From Rhodoferax sp. (GTDB taxonomy: Bacteria > Pseudomonadota > Gammaproteobacteria > Burkholderiales > Burkholderiaceae_C), in the NCBI GenBank assembly GCA_018882485.1, contig VERU01000177.1:1-5942 (forward strand): a stretch of DNA of 5,942 bases. The letters are read 5' to 3'. Below are positions 1 to 5,942 of this stretch, one piece after another (the stretch's first letter is position 1; the number at the start of each line of letters is the position of its first letter). The notes under the pieces are model-generated. The model was not told the DNA's origin and searched no databases. It saw nothing but the letters and a program-made list of their open reading frames with translations. The position numbers were made by a program, and so were the translations under genes.

Positions 1-251
1 CTCACCGATCCGCCCGGCGAATTGATGTAGAACGAGATGTCCTTGTCGGGGTTCTCGCTCTCCAGGAACAGCAACTGCGCCACCACCAGGTTGGCCGTCT
101 GGTCGTTCACCGGTCCCACCAGAAAAATGACCCGTTCCTTGAGCAGGCGGGAATAGATGTCATACGAGCGCTCACCGCGACCGGACTGCTCGATGACCAT
201 GGGCACCATGCCCAGGCCCTGGGTATCCAGGGCGCTTGACGAAATGTTCAT
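1..251 (-). CDS. clpP: ATP-dependent Clp protease proteolytic subunit ClpP, N-terminal part (cut by window edge)
   Basis: ClpP is the serine peptidase that forms a double heptameric barrel in the cytoplasm and degrades proteins unfolded by ClpX or ClpA. The first 83 codons are visible, followed by two bases of the next. After a short leader ([15 protein letters not shown]) come the family blocks [56 protein letters not shown] and G. The leader is similar in length to the self-cleaved propeptide of E. coli ClpP. The catalytic Ser, His and Asp lie downstream and cannot be checked. I chose the ATG at 251-249 because GGGAG (261-257) precedes it by 5 nt. An in-frame ATG at 263-261 would add four residues but has a poorer ribosome binding site. 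The gene begins 43 bp after the tig stop with no terminator between, so co-transcription with tig is likely. A weak internal promoter candidate lies just upstream. Identity is very secure; the start is moderately so. Confidence 0.96.
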   Translation of the reverse strand, partial: MNISSSALDTQGLGMVPMVIEQSGRGERSYDIYSRLLKERVIFLVGPVNDQTANLVVAQLLFLESENPDKDISFYINSPGGSV

Positions 252-256
252 GTCGA

Positions 257-261
257 CTCCC
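257..261 (-). promoter_or_regulatory. Ribosome binding site that decides the clpP start
   Basis: On the minus strand this reads GGGAG, five bases before the ATG at 251. It lies just after the alternative ATG at 263-261, so it supports the downstream start. The alternative start has only a weak, distant purine run (TTGGA). Confidence 0.6.
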
Positions 262-285
262 ATGACAACGCGACTGTATCCAATC

Positions 286-312
286 TTCGGGGGCTCAGCT
301 CTGGCCCATCAA
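286..312 (-). promoter_or_regulatory. Possible sigma-32-like (heat-shock) promoter for clpP
   Basis: Reading the minus strand, TTGATG (312-307) is followed by 13 bases and then CCCCCGAA (293-286). The heat-shock sigma consensus is roughly TTGAAA, 13-15 bases, CCCCATAT, so 4 of 6 and 5 of 8 positions match. The transcript would start near 280, giving a leader of about 30 nt that keeps the clpP ribosome binding site. The element overlaps the last codons and stop of tig. clpP is heat-inducible in many proteobacteria, which makes the site plausible, but such a match can arise by chance in GC-rich DNA. Confidence 0.22.
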
Positions 313-1605
313 CTCGTCGAAAGCGAGCGCCTTGTCGGTCACCTTGACCTGACCCAGCACGAATTCGGTGACGTTGTTCTCGATCACGATGGCTTCGACC
401 TCGGCCATGCGCTGGTTGTCGCCGTAATACCAGCGCAGCACCTCGGCGGGCTTCTCGTAGCTCGCCGCCAGCTCCTCCACATGAGCCTTGAGCTGCTCGG
501 GCCGGGCCTGCAGCTGGTGGGCACGCACCAGTTCGGCCACCACCAGGCCCAGGCGCACACGGCGCTCGGCCTGGGACCGGAACATCTCCTCGGGAATCGG
601 CGCCTTGTCGGCGTCCTTGACACCCCGCTGCTTGAGATCGGCTCGCGCCGACTCGACCAGCCGACCCAGTTCGGCCTGCACCGCGGCGTTTGGCAGGTCC
701 AGCTCCGCCGCAGCCACCAGCGCATCCATCACGGCCTGCTTGTTGCGGGACATCAGGCGGAACTTCACCTCACGCTCCAGATTGCGGCGGATGTCGGCCC
801 GCAGACCGTCCACGGTCGCGTCGGCAATGCCCAGGGAGCGCGCCAGCGCCTCGTTCACTTCCGGCAGGTGGGCGGCCTCGATCTTCTTGACCGTCACCAT
901 GAAGTCGGCCGTCTTGCCGGCCACATCCCGGCCGTGGTAGTCGGCCGGAAACGCCAGCTGGAAGGTCTTGCTGTGACCGACCTGCATGCCCGCGGTGGCC
1001 GCCTCGAACTCCTTGAGCATCTGGCCGTCACCCAGAATGAACTGGAAGTCGTCGGCCTTGCCGCCGGCAAAGGCCTCGCCATCGATCTTGCCTTCAAAGT
1101 CCACCGTGACGCGGTCCCCCTCCTGGGCGGCTGCATCCTGCGCCCGCTGGGCGAAGCTGCGACGCTGCTTGCGCAGAATCTCGAGCGTGCGGTCGATCGC
1201 CGCCTCGTCCACCTCGGTGCTCACCCGCTCCACCGAGGCAGCGGTCAAGTCGCCGATGCGCACCTCGGGGTAGACCTCGAACACCGCGTCAAAAGCCAGC
1301 TCCCCCTCCGGGGCGCCCTCTTTCTCGGTGATACGGGGCTGACCCGCCACACGCAGTTTGGCCTCGTTGGCGGCTTCCGAGAACGCCTGCCCCACCTTGT
1401 CGTTCATCACCTCGTAGTGCACCGAGTAGCCATAGCGCTGAGCCACCACGTTCATCGGCACCTTGCCGGGCCGGAAACCATCCATCTTCACGGTGCGCGC
1501 CAGTTTCCTGAGCCGCGCCTGCACCTCGTTCTGAATCGTGCCCAAGGGCAGCGTCAGGGTGATCCTGCGCTCGAGTTTTTCCAGGGTTTCCACGGTCACA
1601 GCCAT
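295..1605 (-). CDS. tig: Trigger factor, ribosome-associated chaperone and peptidyl-prolyl isomerase
   Basis: Trigger factor docks at the ribosomal exit tunnel (protein L23) and shields nascent chains in the cytoplasm. The protein has 436 residues, close to the 432 of E. coli. Residues 1 to about 115 form the ribosome-binding domain, with the signature GFRPGKVP at 43-50 followed by [14 protein letters not shown]-like PPIase domain occupies roughly 160-245 ([20 protein letters not shown], later GQMLKEFE). The helical C-terminal chaperone domain follows and ends FDELMGQS. The PPIase segment reads MLKEFE where E. coli has MIPGFE; I recall this variant in Comamonadaceae. The ATG at 1605-1603 is chosen because TAGGAG lies 7 nt upstream and the following residues match the family start. 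The frame stays open 21 codons further up, but that would run into the tRNA gene and is not credible. It lies 28 bp after tRNA-Leu and 43 bp before clpP. Confidence 0.98.
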   Translation of the reverse strand: MAVTVETLEKLERRITLTLPLGTIQNEVQARLRKLARTVKMDGFRPGKVPMNVVAQRYGYSVHYEVMNDKVGQAFSEAANEAKLRVAGQPRITEKEGAPEGELAFDAVFEVYPEVRIGDLTAASVERVSTEVDEAAIDRTLEILRKQRRSFAQRAQDAAAQEGDRVTVDFEGKIDGEAFAGGKADDFQFILGDGQMLKEFEAATAGMQVGHSKTFQLAFPADYHGRDVAGKTADFMVTVKKIEAAHLPEVNEALARSLGIADATVDGLRADIRRNLEREVKFRLMSRNKQAVMDALVAAAELDLPNAAVQAELGRLVESARADLKQRGVKDADKAPIPEEMFRSQAERRVRLGLVVAELVRAHQLQARPEQLKAHVEELAASYEKPAEVLRWYYGDNQRMAEVEAIVIENNVTEFVLGQVKVTDKALAFDELMGQS

Positions 1606-1612
1606 CGTTCTG

Positions 1613-1618
1613 CTCCTA
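1613..1618 (-). promoter_or_regulatory. Ribosome binding site of tig
   Basis: Minus strand TAGGAG, seven bases before the ATG at 1605. It lies in the 28-nt spacer that would remain on the tig messenger after the tRNA is cut off at its 3' end. A 10-base palindrome (GATTGCAATC, 1624-1633) sits between the tRNA CCA and this site. Confidence 0.8.
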
Positions 1619-1633
1619 TCTTCGATTGCAATC

Positions 1634-1720
1634 TGGTGCGCGGGGGGGGACTCGAACCCCCACACCACTGCTGGCGTCAGGACCTAAACCTGGTGCGTCT
1701 ACCAATTTCGCCACCCGCGC
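1634..1720 (-). tRNA. tRNA-Leu, anticodon UAG (reads CUN codons), CCA encoded
   Basis: The 87-nt gene folds into a class II tRNA. The acceptor stem GCGCGGG (1720-1714) pairs perfectly with CCCGCGC (1644-1638), followed by discriminator A and encoded CCA (1636-1634). The D arm has a GCG/CGC stem with a loop containing TTGGTAGA. The anticodon loop TTTAGGT holds TAG (complement of 1684-1686). A long variable arm with a CGCC/GGTG stem marks it as leucine type. The T arm is GGGGG, TTCGAGT, CCCCC. The anticodon stem CCAGG/CCTGA leaves its outermost pair as C-A; I recall the same in related Burkholderiales genes, so I do not read it as decay. The gene sits between the efflux terminator and tig, same strand as both, and is probably the first cistron of a tRNA-tig-clpP transcript, released by RNase P and 3' processing. 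Confidence 0.97.
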
Positions 1721-1753
1721 AAACAACAAGGGGGCGGTCGCGGGACCGCCCCC
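1721..1753 (-). terminator. Rho-independent terminator of the efflux operon
   Basis: Read on the minus strand, GGGGGCGGTC (1753-1744), loop CCGC (1743-1740) and GACCGCCCCC (1739-1730) form a perfect 10-bp, almost all-GC stem. It is followed by TTGTTGTTT (1729-1721). It lies 23 bp after the permease stop codon. The opposite strand has no T-run after the stem, so it acts in one direction. The tail has seven T in nine bases broken by two G, so some read-through is possible. Its last base is adjacent to base 1 of the tRNA. Confidence 0.85.
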
Positions 1754-1776
1754 GGTGTATCGGTCAATCGGCAATT

Positions 1777-4700
1777 TTAACCCGCTGCAGCGGGCTCGCG
1801 CCGCACACGGAACCAGGCCGCATACATCGCCGGCAGGGCCAGCAGCGTCAGCAGGGTGGCCACGATGAGCCCTCCCATGATGGCCACCGCCATCGGCCCC
1901 CAGAACACCGAGCGCGCCAGGGGGATCATGGCCATGACGGCGGCGGCCGCCGTCAGCACGATGGGGCGCAGCCGGCGCACCGCCGATTCGACGATCGCCT
2001 CCCAGGCCGGCACGCCGGCCGCCCGATCCTGCTCGATCTGGTCGATCAGGATCACCGAATTGCGCTGGATCATGCCCATGAGCGCAATCACGCCCAGCAA
2101 GGCCACGAAGCCGAAAGGCCGGCCCGAGATCAGCAGGGCCGATGCCACGCCAAACAGCCCCAGCGGACCCGTCACGAACACCAGCAGCGCGCGGCTGAAA
2201 CTGTGCAGCTGCAGCATCAGCAGCGTGAAGGTGATGAACAGCATCACCGGCACGCCCGCCACGATGGATTGCGACCCCTTGCTGCTCTCCTCCACCGCAC
2301 CGGCCACCTCGATGCGCGTCTCGCCCGCCCCCCGAGCCTGCCAGCCGGCTTCCAGCTGGCGCAGCACCGGCAGCAGCTGCGCCGTGACCGTGGCCCCCTG
2401 CAAGCCCTCCACGATGTCGCACTGCACCGTGATGGCGTAATCCCGCCCCTCGCGCCATAGCACCCCGGGCTCCCAGGCAAAGACCGGGCGGGCGATCTGG
2501 GTGAGCGGAATCGAGCGCCCACTGGCCGTCGGCAGGTAGGCGTTGCCGATGTCGGTGATGGCATCGCGCTCGCTCAGCGGCTGGCGCAGCACGATGTCGA
2601 TGAGCTTGTCCCCCTCGCGGAACTGCCCGATGGTGCTGCCCGACAGCATGACCCGGGCAGCCTGAGCGATCGACTGGCTGCTCACCCCGAGGGCGCGCGC
2701 CTTCGCCTGGTCCACCTCCAGACGCAGGGACTTGACCGATTCGTTCCAGTTGTCGTTCACGCCCCGGGTGTTGGCATTGGCCCGCATCAGGGCCTTCACC
2801 TCGTCGGCGCGGGCGCGCAGCGCGGCCGGGTCGCCCCCCACCACCCGGAACTGCACCGGATAGGGCACCGGTGGTCCGTTGGGCAGGATCTTGACCCGTG
2901 CCCGCAACTCGGGAAACTCCTCGGCCAGCACCACCGGCAAGCGCAGGCGCAACGATTCCCGCTGCCCCAGGTCCTGCGGCACGATGATGAACTGCGACAC
3001 ATTGCTCTGCGGGAAGATGTTGTCCAGCGGCAGGTAGAAGCGGGGCACCCCGGAGCCGATCCAGCTGCTCACGGTGCGCACGCCGGGCTCCCGCATCAGG
3101 CGCGCCTCCAGCCGCCGGGCCACCGACTCGTTGACCGCCATGGAAGCCCCTTCGGGCAGCCAGGCGTCCAGCAACACCTCGGTGCGCACCGAATCCGGAA
3201 AGAACTGCTGCTGCACCCGACCCATGCCCACGATGCCCAGCCCGAAGGTCAGCAGCATCAGTGCGATGGTGATCCAGCGGTGCGCCACGCACCAGTTCAC
3301 CGCGCGGCGAAAGCGGTTGTAGAACGCGGTGTCGTACAGCTCATGCGGCTGGCCGTCGGCCTGCGGCTTCACCCGCAGCAGCAGGGTGCCCAGGTAGGGC
3401 ACGAAATAGACCGACACCAGCCAGCTCAGCACCAGGGCCAGCACGGTCACGCCAAAGATGGCGAAGGTGTACTCACCCGTGGATGAGCGCGCAATACCGA
3501 TGGGCAGGAAGCCCACCGCCGTGATCAGCGTCCCCGTCAGCATGGGCATGGCCGTGACTTCGTAGGCGAAGGTGGCGGCGCGCACCTTGTCGTAGCCCTC
3601 CTCCAGCTTGCGCACCATCATCTCCACGGCGATGATGGCGTCATCCACCAGCAGCCCCAGCGCAATGATGAGCGAACCCAGAGAGATCTTGTGCAGGCCG
3701 ATGCCCCAGTAGTACATGCCCAGGAAGGTCAGCGACAGCACCAGCGGGATCGTGATCGCCACCACCAGACCAGGCCGTACATCCAGGTGGTAGCGACGCC
3801 ACCAGGGACGCCGGCCGGCGCTGCGGTGCAGGCCCAGGCTGAGAAAGCTCACCGCCAGCACCACCGCAATGGCCTCCACCAGCACACCGATGAACTCGTT
3901 CACCGAGGTCGAGACCGCGCGCGGCTGGTCCTGCACATTCACCAGTTCCACCCCGGCGGGCAGACTGGCCTCGATGCGATCGGTGGCCACCTTGAGCGCC
4001 TTGCCCAGCGCGATGATGTCACCGCCCCGCGTCATGGACACGCCCAGCGCAATCACCTGCCGGCCCTGGTGCCGCACCTTCACGGCGGGCGGGTCGATGG
4101 TGCCGCGCCGGATGTCGGCCAGGTCCCCCAGCCGCAGCTGCTGGCCCGAACTGCCCCGGATCGGCATGGCCGCCAGCTGCTCCACCGTGCCGAACTGCCC
4201 GCCCACGCGCACCTGCAGCACATCCAGCGGCGTCTGGATGGTGCCCGACCCCTCCACCGCGTTCTGCTGCCCCAGCTGGGCCAGCACCTGGTTCATGTCC
4301 AGACCCAGCTGGGCCAGCCGCTTCTGCGAGATTTCGACGTACAGCTTTTCGTCCTGCACCCCAAACAGCTCGATCTTGTTGACATCGGGCACGCGCAGCA
4401 GCTGCTGGCGCACCTCCTCGGCAAAAGCCTTGCTTTCGGCCAGGGAGAACCCGTCGGTCTGCAAGGCATAAATCACACCGTAGACATCGCCGAAATCGTC
4501 GTTGAAGAACGGGCCCAGCACCCCCGAAGGCAGGGTGCCCCGCATGTCGCCCACCTTCTTGCGCACCGTGTACCAGAGTCCGCTGACCTCGGACGGGCGG
4601 GTGGAATCCTTGACCTGGAACAGCACCGTCGTCTCGCCCGGCTTGGAAAAGCTGCGGATCCTGTCGGCATAGGGCACTTCCTGCAGCGCCCGCTCGATCT

Positions 4701-4923
4701 TGTCGGTCACCTGTTCGGCCATCTGCTGCGCCGTGGCGCCGGGCCAGATCGCGCGCACCACCATGATGCGGAAGGTGAAGGGCGGATCTTCGTCCTGCCC
4801 CAGCTGGAAATAGGCGGCCAGCCCCAGCAGCATCAGCACCACCATCAGGTAGCGCGTCAGCGGCCGGTGGTCCAGGGCCCAACGGGACAGATTGAAACCG
4901 CTTGCGGCCATGCGATCGCTCAT
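1777..4923 (-). CDS. RND-family efflux pump, inner-membrane permease subunit (AcrB-like, HAE1 type)
   Basis: This is the proton-driven transporter of a tripartite efflux system, a trimer exporting substrates from periplasm or inner membrane through an outer-membrane channel. It has 1048 residues, normal for the family, with no frameshift. TM1 is about 25-42, followed by the family motif GQDEDPPFTFR. TM2 to TM6 lie at about 344-366, 386-406, 413-435, 461-478 and 487-510. TM7 is about 549-568, with FFPDS after it. TM8 to TM12 lie at about 887-905, 911-932, 938-960, 988-1003 and 1010-1036. Two large periplasmic porter and docking regions lie at 43-343 and 569-886. The proton-relay pair is D427-D428 in TM4 (GLLVDDAII). 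R954 stands where AcrB has Lys940. Loop TM2-TM3 carries a basic stretch (RSAGRRPWWRRYH). The ATG at 4923 follows GGTGAG by 6 nt and lies 7 bp after the adaptor stop, so translation is probably coupled. An intrinsic terminator follows. Substrate cannot be told from sequence. Confidence 0.95.
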   Translation of the reverse strand: MSDRMAASGFNLSRWALDHRPLTRYLMVVLMLLGLAAYFQLGQDEDPPFTFRIMVVRAIWPGATAQQMAEQVTDKIERALQEVPYADRIRSFSKPGETTVLFQVKDSTRPSEVSGLWYTVRKKVGDMRGTLPSGVLGPFFNDDFGDVYGVIYALQTDGFSLAESKAFAEEVRQQLLRVPDVNKIELFGVQDEKLYVEISQKRLAQLGLDMNQVLAQLGQQNAVEGSGTIQTPLDVLQVRVGGQFGTVEQLAAMPIRGSSGQQLRLGDLADIRRGTIDPPAVKVRHQGRQVIALGVSMTRGGDIIALGKALKVATDRIEASLPAGVELVNVQDQPRAVSTSVNEFIGVLVEAIAVVLAVSFLSLGLHRSAGRRPWWRRYHLDVRPGLVVAITIPLVLSLTFLGMYYWGIGLHKISLGSLIIALGLLVDDAIIAVEMMVRKLEEGYDKVRAATFAYEVTAMPMLTGTLITAVGFLPIGIARSSTGEYTFAIFGVTVLALVLSWLVSVYFVPYLGTLLLRVKPQADGQPHELYDTAFYNRFRRAVNWCVAHRWITIALMLLTFGLGIVGMGRVQQQFFPDSVRTEVLLDAWLPEGASMAVNESVARRLEARLMREPGVRTVSSWIGSGVPRFYLPLDNIFPQSNVSQFIIVPQDLGQRESLRLRLPVVLAEEFPELRARVKILPNGPPVPYPVQFRVVGGDPAALRARADEVKALMRANANTRGVNDNWNESVKSLRLEVDQAKARALGVSSQSIAQAARVMLSGSTIGQFREGDKLIDIVLRQPLSERDAITDIGNAYLPTASGRSIPLTQIARPVFAWEPGVLWREGRDYAITVQCDIVEGLQGATVTAQLLPVLRQLEAGWQARGAGETRIEVAGAVEESSKGSQSIVAGVPVMLFITFTLLMLQLHSFSRALLVFVTGPLGLFGVASALLISGRPFGFVALLGVIALMGMIQRNSVILIDQIEQDRAAGVPAWEAIVESAVRRLRPIVLTAAAAVMAMIPLARSVFWGPMAVAIMGGLIVATLLTLLALPAMYAAWFRVRREPAAAG

Positions 4924-4929
4924 GGCCGG

Positions 4930-4935
4930 CTCACC
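4930..4935 (-). promoter_or_regulatory. Ribosome binding site of the RND permease, overlapping the adaptor stop
   Basis: Minus strand GGTGAG, six bases before the ATG at 4923. The TGA in it (4933-4931) is the stop codon of the adaptor gene, so ribosomes finishing the adaptor sit on the permease start signal. This supports translational coupling. It also supports the start at 4923 over an in-frame ATG at 4977, which would lie inside the adaptor gene. Confidence 0.7.
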
Positions 4936-5942
4936 GCGAGGCCGCAGCCGACGCCGCCAAGGCCGGCCCTGCGGCACCGCCTGCTATCGATACCATAGCT
5001 GAAGATCCAGTACTGGCGCCGCCTGCAGGGCTATCCGGCTTGTAAGGTCGGACCTTCTGCCCGGGCGAGAGCACATGCACACCCGCCGTCACCACCTGCT
5101 CGCCCGCAGCCAGTCCGGCGCCGATCACCACCTCGTTGCCATCCGCCGTGGCCACCTGCACCGGCCGCAGGCGCACCGTGGCACTGGCGGGCTCGAACAC
5201 CCACACCGCGCTGCCCCCCCCTTCCTGGCGCAGTGCGCTGGTGGGCAGCTTGATCAGGGTAGCCGGATCGTCGGCAACACCCCCCGAAGTCCACTGCACC
5301 GTGACCGTGCTGCCCAGGGCCGGCTCCGCCCGCCCGGTGTTGGCGCCCGGGGCAGCACCCGCCTTGGGCCTTGCGGCAGCGCCCAGGGCGGCGCGGACCG
5401 CAAAAGTCCGGGTCACGGGATCGGCGCTGGCGGCCACCTCGCGCACGCGGGCCGCCATGCCCGGCCCGCCCGACCAGGGCCGCACCTGCACCTCGCGCCC
5501 GGCGCGCCAGCCGGCCACCCGGTCCTCCGGCACGGCAAAGACCACGTCCCGGGGCCCGTCCAGCGCCAGCCGCAGCACCGGTGTACCCGCCGCCACCACC
5601 TGACCGGCTTCCACCTCCACCGAAAGCACTACCCCCGCGGCGTCCGCCAGCAGCCGGGTGTACGCCGCCTGATTGCCCTGCGCCGCCAGCTGCGCCTGCG
5701 CCTGCTCCAGTTGCGCCTGCGCCGCCTTGTAGGCCGTGTCGCGCCGCTCCAGTTCGGCGGCGCTGATGAAGTTCTGATCCCGCAATTCGCGGAATCGCTT
5801 CAGGTCGGCCGCTGCCAGGTCGCGGTTGGTCTGGGCTGCGGCCACCTGGGCGCGGGCTGCGTCCTGCTGCAGCCGCACATCCTGCGGGTCCAGTTCGGCC
5901 AGCAGATCGCCGGCGCGCACCCGCTGACCGACCTCGACCGCC
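4931..5942 (-). CDS. RND efflux periplasmic adaptor subunit (HlyD/AcrA-like membrane fusion protein), N-terminus beyond the window
   Basis: The adaptor bridges the RND permease and a TolC-type outer-membrane channel in the periplasm. The last 336 residues are present; the signal peptide or lipobox and the N-terminal strands lie past the edge. Domains seen in order: first half of a lipoyl domain (VGQRVRAGDLLAELDPQDV); an alpha-helical hairpin rich in Ala and Gln; the second lipoyl half (AAGVVLSVEVEAGQVVAAGT); a beta-barrel (VFAVPEDRVAGW to VTRTFAVRAAL); and a membrane-proximal domain (LIKLPTSALRQEGG to LSPGQKVRPY). The hairpin carries the TolC-docking pattern R-x3-L-x6-S at 5797-5762 (RFRELRDQNFIS). 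Two low-complexity parts stand out: an Ala/Pro/Gly stretch in the barrel (about 5318-5390) and an Ala/Gly/Ser tail of about 35 residues. It is immediately upstream of its cognate permease. Family is secure; substrate and gene name are not. Confidence 0.93.
   Translation of the reverse strand, partial: AVEVGQRVRAGDLLAELDPQDVRLQQDAARAQVAAAQTNRDLAAADLKRFRELRDQNFISAAELERRDTAYKAAQAQLEQAQAQLAAQGNQAAYTRLLADAAGVVLSVEVEAGQVVAAGTPVLRLALDGPRDVVFAVPEDRVAGWRAGREVQVRPWSGGPGMAARVREVAASADPVTRTFAVRAALGAAARPKAGAAPGANTGRAEPALGSTVTVQWTSGGVADDPATLIKLPTSALRQEGGGSAVWVFEPASATVRLRPVQVATADGNEVVIGAGLAAGEQVVTAGVHVLSPGQKVRPYKPDSPAGGASTGSSAMVSIAGGAAGPALAASAAASR
4983..5016. repeat. Cluster of short inverted repeats in the adaptor tail codons
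   Basis: Within 34 bases there are GCTAT (4983-4987) pairing with ATAGC (4995-4999) over a 7-base gap, and the perfect 10-base palindrome CCAGTACTGG (5007-5016). The stretch is visibly richer in A and T than its surroundings. It encodes part of the non-conserved adaptor tail (GSSAMVSIAG). It could be a small remnant insertion or chance; I see no element I can name. Confidence 0.3.

Noticed and set aside
1606..1668. A 21-codon N-terminal extension of trigger factor
   Set aside because: It would start inside the tRNA gene. The ATG at 1605 has a good ribosome binding site and matches the family start.
1667..1699. C-A mismatch at the outer anticodon-stem pair as a sign of a tRNA pseudogene
   Set aside because: All other stems pair fully, the loops hold the invariant bases and CCA is encoded. 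I recall the same stem in related leucine tRNAs.
1634..1720. tRNA as an integration (att) site for a genomic island
   Set aside because: I found no repeat of the tRNA 3' end elsewhere in the window, no integrase and no foreign cargo. Both sides are conserved or family-typical genes.
157..2460. A 767-codon open frame on the plus strand, antisense to tig, tRNA-Leu and the permease end
   Set aside because: It crosses a tRNA gene and two well-identified genes. Its translation is His/Arg/Gln-rich with no recognisable domain. Long open antisense frames are expected opposite GC-rich genes with strong third-position bias.
1616..3292. A 558-codon open frame on the minus strand overlapping the permease in another frame
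   Set aside because: The translation is Ala/Gly/Arg-rich low complexity and runs through the terminator and tRNA. The permease frame is plainly the coded one.
4924..4977. An 18-codon N-terminal extension of the permease
   Set aside because: It is Arg/Pro-rich, lies within the adaptor coding region, and precedes the conserved family start FNLSRWAL. The ATG at 4923 has a ribosome binding site.
3691..4998. A 435-codon open frame on the plus strand opposite the permease N-terminal half
   Set aside because: It is a composition shadow of the permease gene: a His/Gln-rich translation, no family resemblance and no good ribosome binding site.

Overview
The window is GC-rich, densely coded DNA from a betaproteobacterium, most likely Burkholderiales and probably Comamonadaceae. 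That placement rests on remembered family sequences and no search was run. The trigger factor has the MLKEFE variant in its PPIase domain and a C-terminus ending FDELMGQS, and the ClpP N-terminus reads like Acidovorax-type proteins. The RND pump also resembles those common in that family. Every gene I can support lies on the minus strand, so transcription runs from high to low coordinates.

Layout in transcription order: (1) 5942-4931, the 3' part of a periplasmic adaptor (membrane fusion protein) of a tripartite efflux pump, cut by the window edge. (2) 4923-1777, the complete inner-membrane RND permease of 1048 residues, starting 7 bp after the adaptor stop codon. (3) 1753-1721, a strong intrinsic terminator. 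(4) 1720-1634, tRNA-Leu with anticodon UAG and an encoded CCA end. (5) 1605-295, trigger factor (tig), complete at 436 residues. (6) 251-1, the first 83 codons of clpP, cut by the window edge.

Two functional blocks meet here. The upstream block is an efflux operon: adaptor and permease are probably translationally coupled and would need a TolC-type outer-membrane channel that is not in the window. The downstream block is a proteostasis cluster (tRNA-Leu, tig, clpP, and by family precedent probably clpX and lon beyond the edge). It couples ribosome-associated folding to ATP-dependent proteolysis.

The most interesting local feature is the junction. The U-rich tail of the efflux terminator directly abuts the first base of the tRNA, leaving no room for a conventional promoter between them. 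How the tRNA-tig-clpP unit is transcribed is therefore unclear. A weak candidate heat-shock promoter for clpP lies across the end of tig. I see no mobile element, CRISPR array, phage gene or plainly new system; the content is largely conserved housekeeping plus a family-typical pump. No gene-free stretch exceeds 300 bases.
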